From positions 73,051,554 through 73,115,553 of the forward strand of contig OX485803.1 in assembly GCA_950295325.1 (NCBI GenBank): a DNA stretch of 64,000 bases, read 5' to 3'. The first letter of the stretch is position 1; each line of letters starts with the position of its first letter. This document shows, piece by piece, positions 21,294 through 33,180 of this stretch. Below the pieces are notes generated by a model that had not been told where the DNA came from, searched no databases, and saw only the letters and a list, made by a program, of their open reading frames with translations. The position numbers and the translations under genes were made by a program. The DNA comes from Polytrichum commune (Eukaryota; Streptophyta; Polytrichopsida; Polytrichales; Polytrichaceae).

Positions 21294-21855
21294 TGTCGTG
21301 AAGCAAAAAATTTCATGTCATGAAGTAAACTTTTACAAAATAAATAAATATATATATATATATATATTTCTTTTTGTTTGATTTCATAGAATAGATAGTA
21401 TAAAGGAAGGTTAAGAGTGATCACCTAGTTGTCTTGAGATAGTCGATTGTGTAAAGTTAGATAGTCGATAGTTATTCATAGAAAGTTTCTTAGAAAATAG
21501 AGAGTTGTCTTAAGTTAATAATTATAAGTTGATTGGTAGTTATCCATAGAAAGGTTCTTAGAAGATAGTGAGTTATCTTAAGTTAGTAGTTAAGAGTTAG
21601 ATAGTTGAGAGTTATCTATAGGAAGTTGCTAAAGAAAAGGGGAGTTGTCTTAAGTTAGGAATATGGATGCCTAAAATGCGAATGGATATATAAAGATGGG
21701 AAAGAGGAAGTCTTCTCTCTCCTTGAACAGTTTTCCACACTCTCATGTTTTCATCAAGTTTTTCAAGTTTTTGAGTTGGATTTTCTCGTCCTTAATTTGA
21801 TCTAGTTGCAGCTAAGAGCCCGGTGTTTTCCCTTAGCCTAACTCTTTACATGACA
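21294..21855 (+). repeat. 5' LTR of the Ty3/gypsy element (562 bp)
   Basis: Begins TGTCGTGAAGC and ends TTTACATGACA, with inverted TGTC/GACA tips. The flank ACGG at 21290-21293 equals ACGG at 28263-28266 after the 3' LTR. A TATATAA box lies near 21688. It is 251 bp longer than the 3' LTR because it holds a (TA)n run (about 21343-21366) and three copies of a unit of about 75 bp (GTTAGATAGT...TTATCTATAG...TTGTCTTAAGTTA) where the 3' LTR has one. Confidence 0.85.
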
Positions 21856-21909
21856 TTTTTGGTGCTTCCACTGAGAGTCGCTTTGGGGCAACTAGATTGT
21901 TAGGGCGTA

Positions 21910-22803
21910 ATGGGGGAGAATGAAGACAATAGGGGAGGGAGACAAAACATGGAAGATGTTTTAGGAGTACTGGCCATGTTTATGGAGCAGAATAGAAGAA
22001 GTTCTGGGAGTCATGAGGCTACAAAAGCCCTCAAAGGTGTTGTTGATAAAGTTGGTAGATTTGAGGGGAAAAATATTACAAGTTTCTTGAGGGCATATGT
22101 ATGTGAGTTTGAGGTGCATCAAGTAGAAGAGGGTCGTATGATGCAGACCTTTGACTTAGCCGTGGTTCCCGAAATTCGTGAGAGAATCCAAGAGATTCGA
22201 GAGGATGCTAATATGACATCTTGGGCTACATTTGAAGAGCGTTTGAGAGATGAATATTTTGATGAAGATTCTGAAAGGATGAGTAAAAAGTATTTTCTTG
22301 ATTGGGTGGAGCAGCAGCCAGGGAGTGAGATGGGTCCAAGTGAGTTGTTAAGAGAATTTGAGAGAAAATACACACAGTTGCCGTTGGCAGAGAGGCGTCT
22401 TCTTGAGACAAGAAAGGCGGAGCTATTTTTGCAAGCGACTGATAGTGCACTACAAGATAGGCTTCTTTTGCTTCTAGGGGATAGAAGCACTGAAGGTGGG
22501 TTTACAAATGATTGGAAGAGGGTCGAGGAGACGGTGACTCTCATGGCCAAACAACAAAGGGTAAAAACTAGAGGATTAGGGGGAAGAATGGAACCAACGT
22601 CAAGAATCGATGTGAAGGCTCCTGCGACGACTTTGCCGCCCTCTAGTCCGTCAACATCTTCGAAGGGTAAAACCTTAGATGAAGGCACCCTCGAGGAGTT
22701 AATGAGAGGCATGAGAGAGCTGAAGGTGGAGATGGGTGTTTTGGCAAAAGGCGTGCAAAGTCATACTCTTCACGACCCAGTGAAGGCTCAAAGGGATTTG
22801 TGA
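21910..22803 (+). pseudogene. Gypsy gag, N-terminal part
   Basis: 297 codons from the first ATG after the 5' LTR. Acidic and helical, with an N-terminal G-x-F-x-G-x-N-I-x-x-F-L-R-A-Y and a tract resembling the retrotransposon gag fold (E-E-R-L-R-D-E-Y-F). It ends one frame away from the zinc-knuckle segment that begins at 22803, so a single-base change separates the two. In the living element it would form the particle coat around the RNA. Confidence 0.7.
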
Positions 22804-23618
22804 TGCGATGTATTTGGTGTGATGATCCTAATCACAAACGAGGCGATTGTGGGTTGTATGCTGATGCCATAAAGAGCGGTATTGTTACCTTTAAAGAAGG
22901 TAGAATCAGAGATGCTGCAACAGATGAGCCTCTAGACACTAACTTTGGGAGAGGAGGCATGAGGAAATTGATGGATGATAAATTGAGAAATTTATCACGT
23001 GGAAAGGAGGTTGAATCTTATACAATTGGGGCTGAGAACAAAATGGAAGCAGCTACGCATGTCTCTAGAGAAGTGATGGTGAGAGGAGCACAAACCATAA
23101 GGAGTTTGACTGGGTGGGATGATCCAGTTGATGCGAGCACCATCAAAGCATATTTGATGAGTGAGCATGGAGAGAAAAACCCTTTTGATGCATCAGTGGA
23201 GGTCAAAAGGGGAAGAAGTGGAGAAGAAGAAGAGGGACACGAACCATCTAACAAAAGAAAGTCTCTAAGAGATGGGAAAATTACTCTAGAAGATGGACCT
23301 GCTAACAACACAAGGCAGAGGCATGCACCAAAACCTACTACACGACAAGGAGCTGATGTTTCATTACCAAAGGAGAAGTGGGAGGAGAGGATGAGTAGTA
23401 GCAAAGGAACTAAGGAGGGAGACAATACCAAGGGAAAGGGTAAGGCACCGGCCTACAAACTCAAATCTGATATTGAATCTTCAGTTGATTTGAAGGGCAT
23501 TTTGGAGGAGAAGATTTTAGATGCCAAGATTGAATTTACCTTGAGAGAAGTTCTTGGTATTGCCAAGAAAGGATTTCATGAGCTTATCATTGATGTGATA
23601 AAAAAAAAAGGCAAATGA
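22803..23618 (+). pseudogene. Gypsy gag C-terminus with zinc knuckle
   Basis: Starts M-R-C-I-W-C-D-D-P-N-H-K-R-G-D-C, an exact C-x2-C-x4-H-x4-C knuckle for RNA binding, then a long polar, charged linker. It leaves frame at an A-run near 23600-23609, after which the protease frame begins. The knuckle placed right after gag supports reading the two pieces as one broken protein. Confidence 0.7.
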
Positions 23619-24373
23619 CAGCAGAAACAGTGATGGTGGAGGCATTGAATAGTGTAGTGACGAAAGAAGAAGATGATGAGATTGGGCAGATGTTTGCTTT
23701 AAGATGTGATAGTAAGGGTAGTAGTGACAAAATCAATGAACGAGAGGTCATTTCTTTGAAAAACAACGAGGAGGAAGAAAACACCGATGAGAGCCAAACA
23801 AATGAGGTTGTAATGGAGGTACAAGTAACACAATGTGGAATTGATACAAATTGGAGGAATGATGGTGATGTGAGGACAATTTATACTCATCCATTTTGGG
23901 CAAGAGCTACTTCCGAAGTACGTGTAAAAATTGGAGGTCTTGGAGAGCCAATCTTAGCATTGATCGATCATGGCTCTGAGATCAATATCGTATCCAAAAA
24001 TATTTATGAGAAATGCAAATGGCCAATTGATACCAACCATGGATGGGTGTTGAGAGCTACCAACGATGGAAGAGATAGCCTTTATGGAGCATGTCCAGCA
24101 GTGAGGATCAAAATTGGAGACGTAGAGGTGGAGCAAAATTTCTTTGTGCAAAATCAAGGAAGTTATCAAACCATCTTGGGACAACCATACATCACTGCAA
24201 CAAGGATGGAGACCAAGGTACTTGATGATGGTTCACAGTATGCCAAGATTCGTAGTCTTGATGGAAGAAGGTCAATTCAATTTCTCACCGTGAGGCCAGA
24301 TCATGAGAGGCATAGGGATCAACTTAGAGATACTCCTATGGTCTTTAAGCATGATGATTTTTTGGATTTTTAG
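23615..24373 (+). pseudogene. Gypsy aspartic protease segment
   Basis: About 252 codons. An acidic linker is followed by a retropepsin-like core: V-R-V-K-I-G-G-L...I-L-A-L-I-D-H-G-S-E-I-N-I-V-S. The catalytic Asp is present, but the usual Thr/Ser of D-T/S-G is His here. Further on I see L-G-Q-P-Y-I. The segment closes at TAG 24371, two stops before the next segment. Confidence 0.65.
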
Positions 24374-24486
24374 ATTGCACACGTGGAGGATGGGGTACCA
24401 CAGGTGCAAAGGAATTTTCCAATATAACAAAACCCAATGTATAAAGAAGTAGTTATAGTATTTGGAATGTAAGAGAGGAAGGGTTT

Positions 24487-27400
24487 GTGAGTTTTCAAAA
24501 GGTAGAGAATTTGGATTCTACATATAGAAGATCCATCAAAAAAATCGAAAAGAAACTAAAAAAAGTTGGGGTAATTTTGAATGATGAGTGTATTTATGGA
24601 ATTATTAGAGAAGAAGGATTTTCAGATGATGTTTTACGTGGTTTAGAGACTTTGCAAGGAGAGGTCACATCGTGTGCCCAATTAGTGGTAGAGATTCATT
24701 CAATTGGGTTGTATGAAGAAATTTTGAAATTTGGTACGGAAGCAAAGATGGTTGGAAGTTATGGCTTGAATACTGAGGCAATGGTGAATACTAAGTATAA
24801 AACCGTGGCTAAGAAGGTAAAGCCAGTGGCAACACAACTCCCAACAGACTCTGAAGATCATATCAAGAAGGCTGAAGAAGAACCTAGATTGAGGGGGATA
24901 AGACATATTGGGCATAAGTTTACAGAAGAAACTTTGGCCAAACTGAAGATCGGAGGGGATGAGGTTTTGAATGTAGCTGAGAAGAAAAAGTTCTAGGAAA
25001 TGATCTTCAGGTATGGTAAGGCTTTTGCTTCTTCACCGGATGAAATTGGATGTGTTAATCCAAAGATTGTTGTTCCAATGGTTATTTTCACTGTTCCACA
25101 TGTGCCTTGGGATTTAAAGCCAATTCCTGTACCGAGAGCCTTGCTACCTAAATTGGTGAATCTGTTAAAGGAGAAGCTGCAGATGGGAATATTGGAACCA
25201 TTTATGGCCCCATATTCCAATCGTTGGTTCACAGTGCCAAAGAAGTCTGGAGCTTTGAGATTTATCCAAGACATGCAACCAGCCAACAAGGTGACAATTA
25301 GAAATAAAGGATTAAGACCGATTGTAGATGAGATTGCTGAGGCGTTTGCGGGACATGCAATCTATTCCATTGGAGATCTCTACTCAAGTTATGATTAATT
25401 TTAGCTTGCATCGGAGAGTAGGGATTTGACAACCATGAAGACACCATTGGAACTTATGAGAATGTGTACTTTACCTCAAGGTGCTACTAACTCAGTGGCT
25501 CATATGCAAAGTGCCATGAACAGAATCATGAGGGAATTTGTACCTGAGAAGACCATTCCTTTTGTGGATGATATACCTATCAAAGGTTGCAAAGAGGAGA
25601 TCAAAGACTCTACATTGGATGCGGATGGATGTAGAAGAATTGTGAAGAATCATATTGAAGATGTGGAGAAGATTTTGAAAAGGCTTGAGGAGGTGGATCT
25701 AACATTATCCATTGACAAGTCCAAATTTGGAGTTGATGAGATTTTGGTGGTTGGACATTTGTGTGGGAGGTATGGATGAAAATCCAACCCTCAAAAGGTT
25801 GATGTTATTACTAGGATGAAGGCATATAGTAGCATTACTGAAGTGAGAAGGTTTCTGGGAGCTTGTGTATTCTATCAAATTTGGATTCCACACTTTGCCC
25901 ACGTAGCTGAACCACTTTATAATCTCTTGAGAAAAAGAACCAAGTTTAGATGGGGGCAAAAAAAAAAGCTAGCTATGAAGAGTTTGAAAGAGGTTTTGAA
26001 GTTACCACCGATCTTGAGGCAAGTCAACTATGAGTGCGATAGACCGATAGTTGTTACTGTTGATACAAGCCCAATTGCTATTGGTTGGGCTATTGGTCAA
26101 GATGATGTCGAAGGGCGAAGGTTTGCCGTCAGGTTTGGAGCAAGAATTCTCACAGGTAGACAAAGAAGATATCCGCAAGTGAAAAGGGAACTTTTGGGAG
26201 CACTTACAGCTATCAAAGCATATAGAAATTATTTGATCAGAGCCAATGTAGTATTGGAGACTGATTGCTTACCATTGTTAGGAATGATTGCCAATTGTTC
26301 TACTCCTGATATTGCCATGTTGAGGTGGATTGCCTACATTAGATCAGTCAATCCTGTTTTGAGGCATATTTCTGGGAAAAGAAATTATGTGGCGGATATG
26401 CTATCAAGAGCTAGATATGATTGTGAAGAAGAAATGGAAACAGTAGAAGTTGGGGAAGATGATGAGGATGAAGAATATGGCTATGTGCATGCCACTAATG
26501 GAACAACTTCAAGTTTAGATGATCAGTCTTTTAGAGAAGATCTTTATGTAGGCAAATTGAGAGATATTGGTATTTATTTGAATACCATGGAGAGACAAGA
26601 GAATTGGTCGAACAAAGCTTTTAAAGAGATTAGACATCAATCCTACGGCTATTTGCTAAAAGATGGATTATTGTGGAAACGACCAAAAAGAAAAGACGGA
26701 GTGCCATTAAGAGTGGTAGATGATGTGGAGACCAAGAATCAAGTTCTCAAGGAGTTTCATGATACACTTTGGGCTGGGCACAGAGGAGTTTGGGCCACGT
26801 ACCATAAGATCAAAGAACGGTATTGGTGGAAGGGTCTCTATAAAGATATAGAGGAATTTGTGGCTTCTTGCACTGAATGTCAATTACAGTCTAAAGTCAG
26901 ATACAGAGACGAGTTGCATCCTACTTATCCACTAAGTATGCATTTCCAGTGGATGATCGATTTAGTAGCTATGCCTTTGGGGTTATGGGGCATGAAGTAT
27001 CTTGTTTTGGCAAGGGAAGAACTCTCAAACTATGTTGAAGGTAGAGCTTTGAGAACTAAAACTACAGAAGGTGTTTGTAGATTCATTTTGGAAGATATAT
27101 TTAGCAGATATGGTAGCATTGGTAGAATGAGGGCTGATCGAGGAGAATTATCTGCAACCGAGGCTAGAGTTTTTTTTGAAAGATATGGTGTAAAGTTGAA
27201 GTTGACAACTGCTTACAATCCTGAGGCAAATGGCAAGAGTGAGAGAGGACATCCTCCCATTGTAAATGCTCTTGTCAAGGCTTGTAGAGGTAAACCTAAA
27301 CATTGGCCAAGACTTCTACCATTTTCTTTATGGGCAGATAGAACCACTCATAGCACTATTACTGGATATATGCCTAGTGAGTTGATGTTAGGCCAGAAAC

Positions 27401-27909
27401 CCATTATGCCTATAGAGGATTCTGTACCTACATGGTTAGTGTTGGATTGGGAGGATGGTATTACAAGAGAGAGATTATTGGAGCTCCGAATTCAACAACT
27501 TGAAAGGTTGCCTGAAGATCAAGAGATTGCATTGGAGAAGTTGAAGGCTGCCAGGTTGCACAACAAAGAGAGGTTTGACAAGACTCACCATTTGAGATCC
27601 AAACCAATTAATGTTGGAGATTGGGTGTTAGTATTTGATAGCAGTTTGGAGCATCAACATAGCACTTTAAAAAAATTTGCTCGAAAATGGTTTGGTCCAT
27701 ATGTGGTGATTGCAGTACATGACAATGGCACCTACTCTCTTCGTGAGTTGGATGGAACAAGATTGAAGATACCTGTGGCTGGGAAACGGGTAAAAACATT
27801 TAGGAGGAGAGATAGCAGGTTTACTTCAAATGATCTTGCAAGTGTTGTGGATTTTGACTTGGACGAACAAAAAGATTCGGAGATATGTGAGTCTGATGAA
27901 GATATTTAG
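24487..27909 (+). pseudogene. Gypsy RT, RNase H and integrase
   Basis: One frame with in-frame stops at 24994, 25396, 25402 and 25777. RT: S-I-G-D-L-Y-S-S-Y-D, L-P-Q-G-A-T-N-S and the catalytic F-V-D-D at 25561-25572. RNase H: V-T-V-D-T-S with E-L-L-G-A-L and L-E-T-D-C. Integrase: an H-x-H / C-x2-C zinc domain near 26758-26882 (H-D-T-L-W-A-G-H ... C-T-E-C), core Asp in W-M-I-D-L, second Asp in R-A-D-R-G and Glu in K-S-E-R-G. C-terminal GPY/F module K-W-F-G-P-Y-V-V then D-N-G-T-Y. No chromodomain was seen. The 25396 and 25402 stops fall on Gln positions and 25777 on an Arg position, all C-to-T compatible. Confidence 0.85.
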
Positions 27910-27951
27910 TTTGGCACATACCAGAGGATGTGCAGGTTTGGAGGGGGTGAA

Positions 27952-28262
27952 TGTCGTGAAGCAAAAAATTTCATGTCATGAAGTAAACTTTTAGTAGTTA
28001 AGAGTTAGATAGTTGAGAGTTATCTATAGGAAGTTGCTAAAGAAAAGGGGAGTTGTCTTAAGTTAGGAATATGGATGCCTAAAATGCGAATGGATATATA
28101 AAGATGGGAAAGAGGAAGTCTTCTCTCTCCTTGAATAGTTTTCCACACTCTCATGTTTTCATCAAGTTTTTCAAGTTTTTGAGTTGGATTTTCTCGTCCT
28201 TAATTTGATCTAGTGCAGCTAAGAGCCCGGTGTTTTCCCTTAGCATAACTCTTTACATGACA
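27952..28262 (+). repeat. 3' LTR of the Ty3/gypsy element (311 bp)
   Basis: Same tips as the 5' LTR (TGTCGTGAAGC ... TTTACATGACA). It has one copy of the internal unit of about 75 bp, so either the 5' copy expanded or this one contracted by recombination between units. Confidence 0.85.
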
Positions 28263-28779
28263 ACGGTCCGCCTCCACTTTAGGTTTACATGAGGATAGTT
28301 TTGGACTTTAAACCCTAACACTTTTAGTGCATGGCATCCCTCATGGCAGGTATGGATAATATTGGCCAGGATAGTAGGGGTTTTCTTCATAACATCTCTT
28401 GAAGGCAAGCTGGGAAAAATGTGCGGCATGCCCTGGGGGACAACCCATGAAAATTCATTAAAAATACATAATCAAATATTGTCTATGTTTATTTGAAATT
28501 ATGAATATTGGAGCTATTTGAGTGCTCTGAATTGTTGAATTAATTTATACAAACACCAATATCTTGTATACAAAGTTACAAACACTTGTGTTTCTTCTCT
28601 TGTTCTAATTAAAATATAATGAGGTATGTTTTAAAACCCCATTTGGGTTTCTACTAAGGATTTGTGACCTCAAAAGACTTTGGGCTATAGTCCATGCACT
28701 TTTCTATCCTCTCATCCAAAAAGTGGAGTATCATGGTCATTTATGAGCCATGGCCTAATGCCTTAAATGTAAACAAGCC
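28263..28779. other. Spacer
   Basis: Gypsy flank to MITE; no coding content seen. Confidence 0.4.
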
Positions 28780-28782
28780 TAA

Positions 28783-29120
28783 GAGTCACTTCACACACAA
28801 GCCAAGGGCCATGACCATGTAGTTGTGAGGACCCTTGATTCTCATTCAAAAGCCATACCACTAACTTGGTCTACTAGAATTTGCGTCAAGCCTACCTATT
28901 GGAGATGGGCATGGTGCAAATTCCAACAGACCATGAAATTTATTTCTAGTACGCCATGTAGGAATCCATGTAGACTTTTCATCCATGATAATTTCCTTTG
29001 GGCCCTTAGGCATTCACCTTCTAGTGTTAAGTGAACATGGATGGTTTTGGCCATTTTACCTAATGAAAGGTCTTAGAATGCAATGGTCATGGGCCTTTAG
29101 TCTCATGTGTGGAGTGGCCC
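28783..29120. mobile_element. MITE derived from the Harbinger element at 17017
   Basis: Ends GAGTCACTTCACACACAAGC and, on the reverse complement, GGGCCACTCCACACATGAGA. TAA at 28780-28782 and 29121-29123. Its left 90 bp match the reverse complement of the right end of the 17017-20385 element (shared GTGAGGACCCTTGA and GCCATACCA-type blocks). The interior keeps a decayed version of the 23-bp hairpin. No genes remain, so it depended on a transposase in trans. Confidence 0.8.
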
Positions 29121-29152
29121 TAAGTCACACTTTCATTGCCTACACTATTTAC

Positions 29153-29165
29153 TATAATCAATGCA
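29153..29165. repeat. LINE target-site duplication, left copy
   Basis: TATAATCAATGCA, identical to 41261-41273. Confidence 0.85.
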
Positions 29166-31095
29166 CAAACAGTATAAAAGATGTGAAGGCCTTTGGGAGG
29201 CCGGAAGGCTGCAAGAGGTCAGGGGAGAGAGGTAAGGTTGAAGTGTCAGCTGCGAGATGCTCCTCGAAACTCTCCCCTCTCCACCCACCTTCCGGGCCCT
29301 GAAAGGCCGCTCAAAACGGCTACCTCAACAACCCAGGGAAGATACATAACACCACTCCGGTAGTGCATACCACTCATCTCTCCAAACGCGATATTCTCAA
29401 CGCTCACTCCTCACGCCGTTATATCAGATCCCGCATGCTCTTTGCACTTCTGCTTCGTAGATCTGCACATTGCTTCCGCTCCTCACCTGCCTACGCTGCT
29501 CCAAGAATCTTCTTTGCGCACACTGCCGCTGCTCTTCAAATCTCCACATCATCTTCGCCCATACCTGCTCACGCCGCTCCTGTCGATCCTATTGCTACCA
29601 ACGGTGAAGCCCTGCTGCCGCTGAAGATGCCCAAGATCCATCTGCTGCAAGAACTATCCGACTGACGCCCAAGTCCTACCTGCTGGTGCCCAAGACCCTA
29701 CCTGCTGTTGCTGCCGAAGCTGCGAAGCTATGGGAGAAAGTTCGAATCTGAGAGAAGTCGGTGCCATCGAAAAACCCAGCTTCGAGGAGTGCTGATCGAA
29801 GTTCTACCACCGAAGTCGGCACCGAAACTGTGAATTTTTGAAACTCAGATCCAACACCGAAACTAGCAAAGACAATTTGGACACCTACACACTTCCCCGA
29901 AACTCTCCTAGATCAAATACTTCATAGATTGTTGTTAGACTTATAAATCAACGATAACCTGATCACTTACAGATAGCCATACTCTTACATACACAAATCG
30001 TTCCATAGTCACATCCATTCATTAGAACTTGCTTAGTGAAAATATCTCTCTCTCACTTCTTGAAAATCGCCTCAAACTCTCTCCCTTGTTACTCCCACTA
30101 TCGCCGAAACTCCCACTGTCGCCGAAACATCACTGAGATCATTGCTGTCCAAACATCGCCGAGATCACTACTGTGAGTTTTTGAGAGACCCTTACTAAGA
30201 GAACGGTGCTGCAGTAAACTGAGTGATCGTCAATCTTAGCTGCAAAAAGAAATCCAGATCTGATAGGCATATTCACTAGATCACCTTTAGATCTGCTAGA
30301 TACACCCATCTCATCACTCTACTAGATTCCCAACACAGACTACTGCTTATCAAAAAGAAGAGATCACCAAGAGTCTGTTAAGTTCTGCCTAAAGTCGGTT
30401 ACAAGCTTGCCTAATCTTTTAGAGGATTCCCGAGGTGCACCGAGAATATCTGCTGCAGACAGACCCAACTAAGTCCCTGTCGAAATCCTGCCGAGGTCTA
30501 TTGGAAGCTGCTGTCTCGAAGGATTTAGCTGCTGGCTCGAAGGAGTTAGCTACTGTCTCGAAGGACTTAACGTGCGGAGCCGCTACCCACCGGAGTTTGC
30601 TGTCGGAGAAGTAGCTGGAAAGAAGCTGCTGGAAGGCCACTTTGTAAACACAAAATACTTGGTGCTGCTTGCTGGGTGCTTACTCTTGTTGCTATCACTT
30701 CAACAAACTCGAATTGATTGCTACCGACACTATTTGCTGCCGAACATCACTGCTGACAAACGTTGTTGTTGTCGAATTCTCACCTTCCCGCTTGCAGCCC
30801 GAAGAAGATCTCTAAGGTAAAACTCTAACCACCCATCAATTCTAAGTGTGAATAGACAAGTAGGCTAAAGGACAAAAGTGCTCACTTAGAAAAATAGACA
30901 CTCATATCAGGATAGCTCTTACATAGATCACACTCACTATAAACCCACAAATAAAATTTCATTGTGTTGTAGTACTTCTCATTAGAGTGCACACACTAGC
31001 AAGCAGACACACACACATAGCATTAGGCACATAGAATTGTTAGACTTTAGAATTGTTAGACTTTAGAAATTGTTAAACTTTGTTAGGATAGGAGC
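29166..31095 (+). promoter_or_regulatory. 5' UTR of the LINE (about 1.9 kb)
   Basis: From the left duplication to the first ATG of ORF1. It is GC-richer than the host spacer and contains short direct repeats: GCCGAAACT-type blocks near 30111-30170 and CTCGAAGGA(G/T)TTAGC blocks near 30515-30570. LINEs of this type carry internal promoters here; no specific promoter motif can be assigned. Confidence 0.5.
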
Positions 31096-33180
31096 ATGAA
31101 TATTACATGGATAATCAGCCTTGTCTTCACTCTTTGGCTATCACTAGCCACCCCATATTGGAGAAACTCTCACATTGTCTACTCTCACAACCCTTGGGAA
31201 TGCTTTGAACGAACTTGTTTTAAAAACACACAAGAAAAACTGTCTTTGTATATTTGGCATAATAAGATAAAAGATGTTTGCAAAACCATCAAAAACACCG
31301 AAACTAACAAGGTGCACTTTTGCCTCAAAACCAAAAGTACACATGTCTTAACTAGGAAAACCAACATAAGTACAAAGATTTGTCTCTTTATGTCATATCA
31401 CTTCTTCTCTAAAGACAAATACCAATCAGGCCCATCAATTAAGTGGTGGGAAGGTATTTGCCTTGAGAAACAAAGAAGTAACATCTTGAAAAATGCTACA
31501 AAAATCTATGGAAATGCTTTAGTATTATGTCTTTCTAAAAAATATACTCCTTATGATGTTATATACAGGACAACAATGGCCGAAGCTAGCTCTACAAAAA
31601 ACATGGATGCTTGTGTGATCGATGAAAATGATATAATCAACACCTCCCAAAAAAGAACAACTTCTACCATAGTAACCACCACCCAAAAGAAAGCCAAAAA
31701 CAAAAAAATCGTAGGGTCAAAATACTCCTCTCTATGGTTAAGATTTCACGCTTTAAATCATATAAACAAACAAAAAGAACAACCAATGGAAAGTGGAGAA
31801 ACTACAAGGGAGTTAATGAAAAGAAAAATTGACTTCGATGAAGCTAAAGAGATGCAGAATGCGCGACCTTCTTTCCCATATGTCCCTTAAAGAGAATGGC
31901 CATCTAAGAGGGAAGATGGGAAAGAATGACAACATTACAACCTAACCCAACTTCCATTCGACGTGGAAGTTGATGAGTACGGATTTTCTTTTGATTACCA
32001 AGTCTCAATTCACTTTGAACTTGGTGAACAAAAATGGGAAAGAGATGTGATTATGCAAAAAGTCAAAGAAATGTTAATAAAAATGAACATAGAACTTGGG
32101 GACCTAATTGGAGAACCCATAACAATTTTATGTTTTCACAAGTCTACTACATGGAGCGGAAGCATTAAACTTCATCTTAAAAACCCACTCCTTGATGCTA
32201 AAAGCCTCCTACAAGGAACAAAGGCATTTATCATCACATTAGAAGATGGGAAACCATGGAGAGGTAAAATATGTAAATCTTACGATACACTAGCTCTCAA
32301 TAACCTCCTCTAAGTAAAAATTACAAGCGACACACTAATCGGCAAAGAATGGTACAATATTTTAGAAGAGATAGTACACGAAGGATTTAAACATATATAC
32401 GACTATGAAATCACTAATGTCCAGAAAAAGAAAGAAATAGAATTTGCGTGGGTAGTAGCAACTTCACCCGAGCAAGCGAAAAAAATAAATATTTATAAAA
32501 TTTCACTTGACAATGAAATCTTCGAAGACAAATTCACCTCGAGGGATAAATTAACCGAAGATGAAAAAGCTAGAAAAAATGCTCTAATCTTAATAGTAAA
32601 AAACTTGACCAAAGAAAAAGATACAGAGGTAATTGAACATGAATTGAAAAAATACATGGGAGAAAGAAATGTGGTAAATATCTTCTTCAAAATTGAGAAT
32701 GAGAAGCATGTAGGGAGTTGTAACGTACAATGTCTTAACGCAGCTGTATACAAAAAAATTGTTAAGAAAAATACCAAACTCCTTGGAAAATATATAGAAT
32801 TTACCCCACATCCAAAAAACTTGGATGGTATAAACGCACCTTCCCAAGAGGAATTAAATAGACTAAGGTTCTCTGATGTGAACACAACACTCGCAAACAC
32901 TGTGAAAGCCTTGGAGAATGCACCAATCAAAGGCCTAACAAGACAAGAGGTGAAAACAATGATGGAAGGAGAAACCTCTAAATTACGCAAAGAGTTGGCA
33001 GAAAGAGAAGAGATTATGTACCGTAGAGCAACTACATACACCGACAAATCAATGAAATCTATATCGGCCCAACTTACAATATTCAAGCAGCAACTACTAA
33101 CAACAATGAACTACATCGAGAGCGTGACAAAAGACTCGGAAGGTGGACCAGATGAAGAAAATATGGACATGAGAAACTAG
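31096..33180 (+). pseudogene. LINE ORF1 (RRM-like RNA-binding protein)
   Basis: One frame of 695 codons, interrupted only by stops at 31888, 31927 and 32311, each explicable as C-to-T in CAA or CGA. A basic, Lys-rich tract lies near residues 190-210. Residues about 495-580 (near 32580-32830) read A-L-I-L-I-V-K-N-L-T ... G-S-C-N-V-Q-C-L-N ... Y-I-E-F-T-P-H-P, the beta-strand pattern of an RRM. A charged, probably coiled segment ends the protein. ORF1 proteins of plant LINEs coat the RNA and often carry an RRM. ATG at 31096 is the earliest start; 31576 (M-A-E-A-S-S) is an alternative that avoids the odd hydrophobic N-terminus. Confidence 0.65.

Larger units (their letters stand above)
21294..28262 (+). 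mobile_element. Ty3/gypsy LTR retrotransposon, full-length, inactive
   Basis: About 7.0 kb bounded by LTRs and an ACGG duplication. Domain order gag, protease, RT, RNase H, integrase is that of Ty3/gypsy. A likely primer-binding site starts at TGGTGCTTCCACTGAGAG just inside the 5' LTR, and a purine-rich tract (GGAGGGGGTGAA) directly precedes the 3' LTR. The LTR parts still shared (about 285 bp) differ at only about three positions, implying a fairly recent insertion, yet the coding region has frameshifts and stops. Confidence 0.88.

Noticed and set aside
22119-23431. Minus-strand frames of 137-197 codons within the gypsy gag region
   Set aside because: Antisense of recognisable gag and zinc-knuckle coding sequence; no domain on the minus strand.
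30419-30820. Small genes in the LINE 5' UTR
   Set aside because: Frames arise from CTCGAAGGA-type repeats and have no domain.
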